Translations under genes and position numbers: made by a program
The notes under the pieces: generated by a model
What the model saw: only the letters and a program-made list of their open reading frames with translations
The model's database searches: none
What the model was told of the DNA's origin: nothing
In this document: positions 1 to 6,889 of the stretch, one piece after another
Layout: every line of letters starts with the position of its first letter
Position numbering within the stretch: position 1 is the first letter of the stretch
Assembly (NCBI GenBank): GCA_035557635.1
Contig: DATMDR010000007.1
Span: 1-23,386, forward strand
Source of the DNA: VRUE01 sp035557635
Lineage (GTDB): Bacteria > Actinomycetota > Thermoleophilia > Solirubrobacterales > 70-9
Reading direction: 5' to 3'
Length of the DNA: 23,386 nucleotides

Positions 1-131
1 AAGGCGGCGCAGTGGGGCCGCGGGAGGCAGGGGGGTCCGCGCGACCCTCACTGCACCTGCGCGTCGGTAGCCAGGGAAAGATGCCGACGCGGCCGTTCCC
101 TGGACGGGACTGTCCTAAGGAACAGTCACCC
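1..131 (-). ncRNA. Candidate structured RNA or 5' leader with pseudoknot, cut by window edge
   Basis: No ORF fits here. Reading the minus strand from about position 131 towards 1, the sequence folds strongly. A 5' hairpin pairs 122-127 with 108-113. GCGTCGG at 61-67 pairs perfectly with CCGACGC at 84-90. CCAGGGAA at 71-78 pairs perfectly with TTCCCTGG at 96-103. The last two stems interlock, since one strand of the second lies in the loop of the first and the other lies outside, which is the topology of an H-type pseudoknot. Further towards position 1, GCAGTG and CACTGC segments (about 8-13 and 49-54) can pair. A promoter-like sequence lies just upstream. It could be a riboswitch-type leader of a minus-strand gene beyond the window or a free small RNA. 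I do not recognise it as tmRNA, RNase P RNA, SRP RNA or a riboswitch I know. The fold is seen in the sequence; transcription and function are inferred. Confidence 0.35.
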
Positions 132-134
132 CTA

Positions 135-163
135 CCTATACAGCGTCGATTCCTCTAGGTCAA
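135..163 (-). promoter_or_regulatory. Sigma-A-type promoter
   Basis: On the minus strand TTGACC (163-158) is followed after exactly 17 nt by TATAGG (140-135). This matches the -35 TTGACA and -10 TATAAT consensus well at the ideal spacing. The predicted transcript starts at about 127-130, at the base of the folded region described for 1-131. The promoter lies just after the DUF3817 stop codon, so it probably opens a new transcription unit running off the left edge. Confidence 0.5.
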
Positions 164-176
164 GGCTATTTGACCT
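157..176 (-). terminator. Short hairpin after the DUF3817 stop
   Basis: AGGTCAA (157-163) and TTGACCT (170-176) form a perfect 7-bp stem with a 6-nt loop, two bases past the stop codon of the minus-strand DUF3817 gene. It could end the kgd-DUF3817 transcript, but no U-tract follows on the minus strand. One arm is also the -35 box of the next promoter, so the symmetry may instead be an operator. Confidence 0.25.
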
Positions 177-178
177 TG

Positions 179-508
179 TTACGAGGTTTTAGGCAATGCG
201 TCCGTAGGTGCAGCGACGCCCCAGCCCTTCCGCTCGATCAGCTCTATCCCGATCACACTGCCCACCGGACCGACCGGAGTGAGTGTCGCCGCCAGCAGGG
301 TGTAGGGGGCCTCGCGCTTGCCGCAGGCGACCCAGATCAGCAGGCAGAGAGCGATGAACCCGAGCCCGTGTGCCCAGCCGAAGACCATCGTCTCGGTCTC
401 GAATCCCGGCGCCAGCCAGAAGACCAGCAGGCCGGCGAAGAAGGCCAGCTCGATCCACGAGAACCTCTTGACCCAGACGAACAGCCGCCCGGGCACCGGC
501 TTGCGCAT
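179..508 (-). CDS. DUF3817 family integral membrane protein
   Basis: A 109-residue protein with three hydrophobic segments: about 18-37 (FSWIELAFFAGLLVFWLAP), 43-62 (containing GWAHGLGFIALCLLIW) and a weaker one at about 70-88. The small size, the early Trp-Ile-Glu segment and the His-Gly pair in the second helix match the DUF3817 family of small actinobacterial membrane proteins, whose function is not known. The ATG overlaps the TGA of the upstream dehydrogenase gene by one base (TGATG at 510-506). The two are therefore very probably cotranscribed and translationally coupled. A hairpin follows the stop. Membrane location is well supported; a link to 2-oxoglutarate metabolism is only suggested by the coupling. 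Confidence 0.75.
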   Translation of the reverse strand: MRKPVPGRLFVWVKRFSWIELAFFAGLLVFWLAPGFETETMVFGWAHGLGFIALCLLIWVACGKREAPYTLLAATLTPVGPVGSVIGIELIERKGWGVAAPTDALPKTS

Positions 509-3500
509 CAGCTCCCTGGTGTGAGCGCGGTGAGCACGATCCGCTCCTGCTCACGCGCGTGTGAGACCGAGTAGCCCTCGCCGGGGCTGGCCCGCGTCGG
601 GCGGCCGATGTAGCTCAGGTCGATCCCCTCGGGCACGATCTCCGGGAAGCGCCGGGACATCACCTTCCAGGCGCCCATGTTGCGCGGCTCCTCCTGCACC
701 CAGGCGATCTCCTTCAGGTTCGGGTAGCCGGCAATCAGCTTGATCAGCTGCTCTTTCGCGAACGGGTAGAGCAGCTCGACCCGGGCGATCGCGACGTTCT
801 CCGCCTCCGCTCGCCGCTCGTTGGTGTCCATGTCGAAGTAGACCTTGCCGGTGCAGAGCACCAGCCGCTCGACCTTCTCGCGACTGTCCTCGGCCCGCGG
901 GTCGTCGAGGATGAAGTGGAAGTGCCCGCTCGTCAGCTCCTCCGGCGTGGCGGTGGCCCCCTCGAGCCGCAGCAACCCCTTCGGGGTGAAGACGACCAGC
1001 GGGCGGGGCTTGCGGATCAGCGCCTGGCGCCGCAGCAGGTGGAAGTACTGGGCGGCAGTGGTCGGGTAGGCGATGCGGATGTTGCCCTCGGCGGCGAGCG
1101 CCAGGAAGCGCTCGATGCGAGCGCTCGAGTGCTCCGGCCCTGAGCCCTCGTAGCCGTGCGGCAGCAGCAGGGTGAGACGGCTGGTCTGCCCCCACTTGGC
1201 CTCACCGGAGACGATGAAGGTGTCGATGATGACCTGGCCGGCGTTGGCGAAGTCGCCGTACTGCGCCTCCCAGAGGACGAGGGCGTCCGGGTCCGCCGAG
1301 GAGTAGCCGTACTCGAAGCCGAGGCAGGCGATCTCCGAGAGCGGGCTGTTGTAGAGCTCGAAGGGTGCCTCGGCCTCGTTCAGGTTCTGCATCGGGCAGT
1401 ACTCGAGCCCGGTCTTCTCGTCGTGCAGGACGAGGTGACGGTGCGAGAAGGTGCCCCGCTCGGTGTCCTGCCCGGTGAGGCGCACGTGGACGCCGTCGGT
1501 GAGCAGCGAGGCGTAGGCAAGCGCCTCGGCGTGGCCGAACTCGACGCCGCCGTTCTCGTTCTCCAGCGCCTCGATGCGTCGTGAGAGCGGTTTGCGCAGC
1601 TTGCGGTGGACGGAGAAGCTCTCCGGGGCTTCGATGAGCTCCTGGTTGAGGGTGCGCAGCTTCTCGATCGGCACCGCCGTATCGACCGGGGGGCTGGCGC
1701 TGCGGTCGAGCTCGCCGGTCGTGCTGGTGGTCACGGTCGGGTCTTCGTACTCGCCCAGCTCCATCTTCTGGCGCAGGTCCTTCAGCGCCGCCGACATCTC
1801 CTCGCGGCGGTCTTTCGAGGCCTCCTCGACCTCCTCGCGGGCGATCGTTCCCTCCTCGACCAGCTTCTCGGCGTAGATCTCGGAGACCGGTGGGTGCGCC
1901 TTGATCTTCGCCGCGATCAGGGGCTGCGTGTAGGCGGGCTCGTCGGTCTCGTTGTGGCCGTAGCGGCGGTAGCCGATCACGTCGATCACGATGTCGCGGC
2001 CCCAGCGCTCCCGGTAGGCCATCGCCAGGCGGACGGCCGCCGAGCAGGCCTCGACGTCGTCGGCGTTGACGTGGACGATCGGCACGTTGAACCCCTTCGC
2101 CATGTCGGCGGCGTAAGGGGTGGAGCGAGCCTCCTCGGGGTCGGTGGTGAACCCCACCTGGTTGTTCTGGATGATGTGGACCGTGCCCCCGGTGGTGTAT
2201 CCCGGCAGGGCCTGCAGGTTGAGGGTCTCGGCCACCACGCCCTGGCCGGGGAAGGCGGCGTCGCCGTGCAGGAGGACCGGGACGGCGCGCTTGGGGCGGT
2301 GCTCGATCTCGGCGCCGTCGAAGTCGGACTGGATCAGGCGGGTGGCGCCCTCGACCACGGGGTTGACGAACTCGAGGTGGCTCGGGTTGGGATAGAGGCG
2401 GACGGCGATCTTCTCCCCGGCGCTGGTCTCATAGACCCCCTGGTGGCCGTAGTGGTACTTGACGTCGCCGGTGCCGCCGTGGGGGATCGCCGCCACCGCC
2501 TTCACCTGCTCGATCTGCTTCGAGCCCTCGAACTCGGCGAGGATCGACTCGACCGAGCGGCCGAGGTTGTGGGCGAGCACGCTGAGCCGGCCGCGATGGG
2601 CCATCCCGAAGACGACCTCTTCGGCGCCGCCGCGGTGGGCGAGGGTGACCACCTCGTCGAGCATCGGCACGACCACGTCGAGGCCCTCGATCGTGAAGAT
2701 CTTCTGACCCAGGTACGCCTTCTCGATGAAGCGCTCGAACTCGAAGACGTCGGTCAGGCGTTCCAGCAGGCGCCGTTTCTCGTCGTCGGCGAGCGGCTCG
2801 CGGTGGGCGCCGGTCTCGACCATTTCCCGCAGCCAGGTGCGCTGCTGGTGCGAGGAGAGGTGCTCGAACTGGTAGGCGATCGTGCCGCAGTAGGCCTCCC
2901 GCATTCGCGGTAGCGCCTCCAGCAGCGTCTCCCCGGGGACGCCGATGCGGAGGATCGAGGCCGGGATCCTCGCCATCAGCTCCGGGGTCAGGTTGAGCCG
3001 CTCGGGCTGGATCGCCGGGTCGCCCTTCGGCTCGCTGCCGAGCGGGTCGAGGCGGGCGGCGAGGTGGCCGTGGGTGCGGTAGCCCTTGAGCAGCGAGGTG
3101 GCGGCCTGGACCGCCTGCAGCAGCTCCTCGTCGGGCTGCGTGGGGGTGGGCGCCGCCGGGGGAGCGCCGAGGGGCGGCGCCGAGGCGGCCGCCGGGTGGG
3201 CCGCGGCGATCGGTCCCGGCTCGATACCGAAGTCTGCCGCGACCGCCTCGTAGAAGCCGTCCTCGCCCTCGAGCAGCTGGTCGATGCGGCGCAGGAAGGC
3301 CCCCGACTCGGCGCCCTGGATGACGCGGTGGTCGTAGGTCGAGGTCAGCGTCATCGTCTTCGAGACGCCGAGCTGGCGCAGCCGCTCGGGCGTGGCGTGG
3401 GCCCACTCGGGCGGGTAGGCGATCGCCCCGGTGGCGATGATCGCGCTCTGGCCGCTCATCAGGCGGGGGACGGAGGCGACGGTGCCGATCCCACCCGGGT

Positions 3501-4563
3501 TGGTGAGGGAGATGTTGGTGCCCTGGAAGTCGTCGGCGCTGAGCTTGCTCTCGCGCGTCTTCGTGATCAGGTCCTCGTAGTAGGAGTGGAAGCCGGCGAA
3601 GTCGAGCCCGTCGGCGCCCTTGATCGCCGGCACCATCAGGCTGTGGGAGCCGTCCTTGCGCTCGACGTCGACCGCGATCCCGAGGTTGACTGAGGCCCCC
3701 TCGATCGCGAACGGCTTGCCGTCGCGCTGCTCGAAGACCCGCGTCATCACCGGGTGGTCCTTGGTCGCCTGCACGATCGCCCAGGCGACCAGGTGAGTGA
3801 AGGAGACCTTCATCCCGCGCTCCTTCAGCACCCCGTTCAGGGCCTTCCGCTTCGCATCCAGCGTGTCCACCGCAACCGTCCGGAACGAGGTAGCCGTGGG
3901 CACCGCCAAGCTCTCGTCCATAGCCGAGGCCAGCATCCCCGCCGGCCCCCGCAGCGGCTTGGCCTCACCGGCAGCAGGCGCGGCAGCCGGTCCGGCCCCG
4001 TTCCCCTCCGCAGCCGCCAGCACATCCTCCTTGGTGACCTTCGCTCCCGGCCCGGAGCCATCCACGGCAGCCAGATCGACTCCGAGCTCCCCGGCCACGC
4101 GCCGCGCCACGGGGGTCGCCCGAACCCCATCGCCACCGTTGGCGTCGCCTGAGGCACCCGTCGCTTCGTCCGCGGGTGGCGGCGTAGGGGGTACCGCCCC
4201 TGAGGAAGCTTTAGCTACCGGAAGGGGCGGTGGGTCCCCTGCGCCGACAGGACCCGCGGCCGGAGCGCCTTGTCCCTCAGCCGTCCCGCCGTCCGCCGCC
4301 GAAGCCCCGTTCTCGCCCGGCTCCATCTCGGCAAGCGGCGCCCCAACGGGCACCTCGTCGTCGACCGAAGCAATCAGCTTGGTGATGACGCCCGCGGCCG
4401 GCGCCGGCACCTCCGCGTCGACCTTGTCGGTCGAGACCTCGACGACGGTATCGCCCTCTTCGACGAAATCTCCCTCCGCGACATGCCACTCGAGCACGAT
4501 CCCCTCGGTGACCGACTCGCCCATTTCAGGCATCTGGATCTGCACGGTCGCCGTTTGCGCCAT
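508..4563 (-). CDS. kgd: Multifunctional 2-oxoglutarate dehydrogenase E2+E1 fusion with its own lipoyl domain
   Basis: A 1351-residue TCA-cycle enzyme that decarboxylates 2-oxoglutarate with thiamine diphosphate and transfers succinyl to CoA. Domains in order: a lipoyl domain at about 5-80, with STDKVDAEV and predicted lipoyl-Lys47; an Ala/Pro/Gly linker; a peripheral-subunit-binding domain at about 147-183 (RATPVARRVAGELGVDL); a second Ala/Pro linker; an E2 succinyltransferase core at about 206-435, ending in TYDHRVIQG (409-417); and a dehydrogenase E1 part from about 478 to the end. The E1 part shows RTHGHLAARLDPLG, MAHRGRLSVLAHNLGR, the thiamine-diphosphate region LLHGDAAFPGQGVVAET, NNQVGFTT and HVNADDVEA. 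As I know them, Mycobacterium Kgd and Corynebacterium OdhA are E2-core+E1 fusions of about 1220-1260 residues without a lipoyl domain. The additional length here matches the extra lipoyl and binding domains. The HRxxDG Asp is Gln, as in Kgd and OdhA. No E3 gene is visible. Translation is coupled to the DUF3817 gene. Confidence 0.95.
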   Translation of the reverse strand: MAQTATVQIQMPEMGESVTEGIVLEWHVAEGDFVEEGDTVVEVSTDKVDAEVPAPAAGVITKLIASVDDEVPVGAPLAEMEPGENGASAADGGTAEGQGAPAAGPVGAGDPPPLPVAKASSGAVPPTPPPADEATGASGDANGGDGVRATPVARRVAGELGVDLAAVDGSGPGAKVTKEDVLAAAEGNGAGPAAAPAAGEAKPLRGPAGMLASAMDESLAVPTATSFRTVAVDTLDAKRKALNGVLKERGMKVSFTHLVAWAIVQATKDHPVMTRVFEQRDGKPFAIEGASVNLGIAVDVERKDGSHSLMVPAIKGADGLDFAGFHSYYEDLITKTRESKLSADDFQGTNISLTNPGGIGTVASVPRLMSGQSAIIATGAIAYPPEWAHATPERLRQLGVSKTMTLTSTYDHRVIQGAESGAFLRRIDQLLEGEDGFYEAVAADFGIEPGPIAAAHPAAASAPPLGAPPAAPTPTQPDEELLQAVQAATSLLKGYRTHGHLAARLDPLGSEPKGDPAIQPERLNLTPELMARIPASILRIGVPGETLLEALPRMREAYCGTIAYQFEHLSSHQQRTWLREMVETGAHREPLADDEKRRLLERLTDVFEFERFIEKAYLGQKIFTIEGLDVVVPMLDEVVTLAHRGGAEEVVFGMAHRGRLSVLAHNLGRSVESILAEFEGSKQIEQVKAVAAIPHGGTGDVKYHYGHQGVYETSAGEKIAVRLYPNPSHLEFVNPVVEGATRLIQSDFDGAEIEHRPKRAVPVLLHGDAAFPGQGVVAETLNLQALPGYTTGGTVHIIQNNQVGFTTDPEEARSTPYAADMAKGFNVPIVHVNADDVEACSAAVRLAMAYRERWGRDIVIDVIGYRRYGHNETDEPAYTQPLIAAKIKAHPPVSEIYAEKLVEEGTIAREEVEEASKDRREEMSAALKDLRQKMELGEYEDPTVTTSTTGELDRSASPPVDTAVPIEKLRTLNQELIEAPESFSVHRKLRKPLSRRIEALENENGGVEFGHAEALAYASLLTDGVHVRLTGQDTERGTFSHRHLVLHDEKTGLEYCPMQNLNEAEAPFELYNSPLSEIACLGFEYGYSSADPDALVLWEAQYGDFANAGQVIIDTFIVSGEAKWGQTSRLTLLLPHGYEGSGPEHSSARIERFLALAAEGNIRIAYPTTAAQYFHLLRRQALIRKPRPLVVFTPKGLLRLEGATATPEELTSGHFHFILDDPRAEDSREKVERLVLCTGKVYFDMDTNERRAEAENVAIARVELLYPFAKEQLIKLIAGYPNLKEIAWVQEEPRNMGAWKVMSRRFPEIVPEGIDLSYIGRPTRASPGEGYSVSHAREQERIVLTALTPGS

Positions 4564-4589
4564 CTGTCGATTGAGTGTATGAAACGTGG
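4564..4589. promoter_or_regulatory. Very short divergent gap between kgd and the SDR gene
   Basis: Only 26 bp separate the divergent start codons (11 bp if the GTG at 4575 is used). On the minus strand TACACT, a fair -10 match, lies about 10 nt before the kgd ATG, which would give a leaderless or very short leader. I find no good -35 and no Shine-Dalgarno sequence for either gene. Promoter elements for each gene must extend into the other gene's coding sequence, or both genes use leaderless transcripts. Confidence 0.3.
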
Positions 4590-6581
4590 GTGAACTACTT
4601 CGTCACCGGCGCCACCGGCTTCATCGGCCGCAACCTCGTGCAGCGTCTCTTGCAGCGCGAGGGGACGATTTACGCGCTGGTCCGGGCAGGGTCGCGGGGC
4701 CGGTTGGAGCAGCTGCGAACCGCCTGGGGGGCGGACGGGGCGCGGGTCGTGCCGGTCGACGGCGATCTCTCCCAGCCGAGCCTCGGCGTCTCCGAGGAGG
4801 ACCTGCTCACCCTGCGCGGCGAGGTCAACCACTTCTTCCACCTGGCGGCGATCTACGACATGGCCGCCGATGCCGCGGTCCAGGAGGTCGCCAACGTCGA
4901 GGGCACGCGCCACGCGGTCGAGCTGGCCGGCGCGATCGAGGCGGGCTGCTTCCACCAGGTCAGCTCGATCGCCGCCGCCGGGCTCTACGAGGGCGAGTGG
5001 CGCGAGGACATGTTCGAGGAGGCGGAGCGCCTCGACGTCCATCCCTACTTCCGCACCAAGCACGAGTCCGAGCGGGTGGTGCGCGAAGAGTGTCCGCGGC
5101 CCTGGCGGGTCTACCGGCCGGGCATCGTCGTCGGCGACTCGCGCACGGGGGAGATCGACAAGGTCGACGGGCCCTACTACTTCTTCAAGCTGCTGCAGCG
5201 GGCGCGGCGGGTGCTGCCGTCCTGGCTGCCCGCGATCGGTGTCGAGGGAGGCGAGATCAACATCGTCCCGGTCGACTTCGTCGCCGCGGCGATCGACCAC
5301 ATCTCCCACCAGTCGGGGCTCGACGGACAGGCGTTTCATCTGACCGATCCCAATCCGAGGACCGCGGGTGAGGCGATCGACCTCTTCGCCAAGGCCGCCG
5401 ACGCCCCGCAGGCGACGATGCACCTCGACAGCGGCCTGACCGATCCGGCGACCTCGCTGGTCCGCACGGGCCTGAGGTTCCTGCCGCCCGCCAAGCAGGC
5501 GGCGAAGATGGCGCTGAACCGGCTCGGCATCCCCCCGGCGCTGCTCACCTACGTCAACTACCCGACCCACTTCGACTCGACCAGAACGCAGGCGGCGCTG
5601 GCCGGCTCCGGGATCGAAGTGCCGCCGCTCGAGTCCTACGCAGACAAGGTCTGGGACTACTGGGAGCGCAACCTCGACCCCGACCTGTTCAAGGACCGCA
5701 CCCTCTCGGCAGCGGTGCGCGGCAAGGTGGTTCTGATCACCGGCGCCTCCTCGGGAATCGGCAAGGCGACCGCGGTGAAGGTCGCCGACGCCGGCGCGAC
5801 GGTCCTGCTGGTCGCGCGCTCGCTCGACAAGCTGGAGGAGACCAAGGCGGAGATCGAGGCGGCCGGGGGGGTCGCCCACATCCACCGCTGCGACATGTCC
5901 GACGTCGAGGACGTCGAGCGGATGGCCGGCGAGGTGCTCGCCTACCACGGCCACGTCGACATTCTCGTCAACAACGCCGGGCGATCGATCCGTCGCTCGG
6001 TCGAGCTCGCCTACGACCGCTTCCACGACTACGAGCGGACGATGCAGGTCAACTACTTCGGCGCCGTGCGGCTGATCCTGGCGCTGCTGCCGGCGATGAA
6101 GGCGCGCAAGTCGGGCCACATCATCGACATCAGCTCGATCGGGACCCAGACCAACCCGCCGCGCTTCTCCGCCTACGTCGCCTCGAAGGCCGCGCTCGAC
6201 GCCTTCGCCCGCGTGATCGCCTCCGAGGTGATCGACGACGGCGTCCACATCACCACCGTCCACATGCCGCTGGTGCGGACGCCGATGATCGCCCCGACGC
6301 GGATGTACGACGTCTTCCCGGCGATCACGCCGGAGGAGGCGGCGGAGATGATCGCGCGGGCGATGGTCGAGCAGCCGAAGAAGGTGGCGACGCGGCTTGG
6401 CACCCTCGGCGAGCTGGTCTACGCGGTCGCGCCGACCTTCAGCGACAGGATCCTGAATCAGGCGTACAACCTCTTTCCCGAGTCGCAGGCGGCCAAGGGC
6501 AAGGGGGAGGAGGCGCCGGACAAGGCGCCCACCACTGAGGCTGTGGCCTTCGCGCATCTGATGAAAGGCGTGCACTGGTGA
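4590..6581 (+). CDS. Double-domain short-chain dehydrogenase, AcrA1-like fatty acyl-CoA reductase
   Basis: Two SDR domains in one chain. Numbering from the alternative GTG at 4575 (668 residues), the N-terminal extended SDR starts with the nucleotide-binding motif TGATGFIG (11-18) and has the catalytic YFRTK (Tyr158, Lys162). It resembles NAD_binding_4 fatty-acyl reductases. The C-terminal classical SDR (about 383-640) has TGASSGIG (389-396), NNAG (466-469), ISSIG with Ser521, and YVASK (Tyr534, Lys538). This matches mycobacterial AcrA1-type acyl-CoA reductases in order and length, so reduction of fatty acyl-CoA to aldehyde or alcohol is likely, though the exact substrate is unknown. I chose the GTG at 4590 because it puts the first Rossmann strand at the N-terminus as in that family; the GTG at 4575 adds five residues. 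The stop overlaps the next gene by one base (TGATG), starting a tight operon. Confidence 0.85.
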   Translation: MNYFVTGATGFIGRNLVQRLLQREGTIYALVRAGSRGRLEQLRTAWGADGARVVPVDGDLSQPSLGVSEEDLLTLRGEVNHFFHLAAIYDMAADAAVQEVANVEGTRHAVELAGAIEAGCFHQVSSIAAAGLYEGEWREDMFEEAERLDVHPYFRTKHESERVVREECPRPWRVYRPGIVVGDSRTGEIDKVDGPYYFFKLLQRARRVLPSWLPAIGVEGGEINIVPVDFVAAAIDHISHQSGLDGQAFHLTDPNPRTAGEAIDLFAKAADAPQATMHLDSGLTDPATSLVRTGLRFLPPAKQAAKMALNRLGIPPALLTYVNYPTHFDSTRTQAALAGSGIEVPPLESYADKVWDYWERNLDPDLFKDRTLSAAVRGKVVLITGASSGIGKATAVKVADAGATVLLVARSLDKLEETKAEIEAAGGVAHIHRCDMSDVEDVERMAGEVLAYHGHVDILVNNAGRSIRRSVELAYDRFHDYERTMQVNYFGAVRLILALLPAMKARKSGHIIDISSIGTQTNPPRFSAYVASKAALDAFARVIASEVIDDGVHITTVHMPLVRTPMIAPTRMYDVFPAITPEEAAEMIARAMVEQPKKVATRLGTLGELVYAVAPTFSDRILNQAYNLFPESQAAKGKGEEAPDKAPTTEAVAFAHLMKGVHW

Positions 6582-6889
6582 TGAAGGCCAAGCTGGTCGT
6601 TGCCGCCGCCCTGGGCATGCTGGTGTTCGCAGGTGTCGCGGAGGCGCACAAGGTGCCTTTCGGCTTTGCGAAGACCGAGGTCAAGCGCTTCACCGCGGAC
6701 ATCTGCGCGCAGACGGAGGGATGCCAGAACTGGCGGGTCGCACCGTGCAACCGCCGCTCGCTTCACCGGATCGACTGCGTCTCGACCTTCTTCTTCCGCG
6801 AAGGCCTCGATTGCTCCTTCGTGACGATCGCGATCGCGCCCCCGAAACGCTACGTGGTGAACATCCACCGCAAGCGGATCATCTGCTGA
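6581..6889 (+). CDS. Small secreted six-cysteine protein, function unknown
   Basis: The ATG overlaps the upstream TGA (TGATG at 6579-6583), so this 102-residue reading is preferred over the GTG three bases earlier. A clear signal peptide (KAK, then a hydrophobic run, ending at about residue 22 in VAEA) is followed by a roughly 80-residue basic mature region. That region has six cysteines (42, 48, 56, 66, 78 and the last-residue Cys102), an even number that fits three disulfides. I do not recognise a family. It sits between two presumed lipid enzymes and overlaps both, so it is part of their operon and probably acts outside the membrane. A cell-envelope role is inference only. Confidence 0.75.
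   Translation: MKAKLVVAAALGMLVFAGVAEAHKVPFGFAKTEVKRFTADICAQTEGCQNWRVAPCNRRSLHRIDCVSTFFFREGLDCSFVTIAIAPPKRYVVNIHRKRIIC

Noticed and set aside
4374..6575. 733-codon open frame on the minus strand opposite the SDR gene
   Set aside because: Arg/Asp/Gly/Val-rich shadow of a high-GC gene; no recognisable domain, and it would overlap two well-supported genes.
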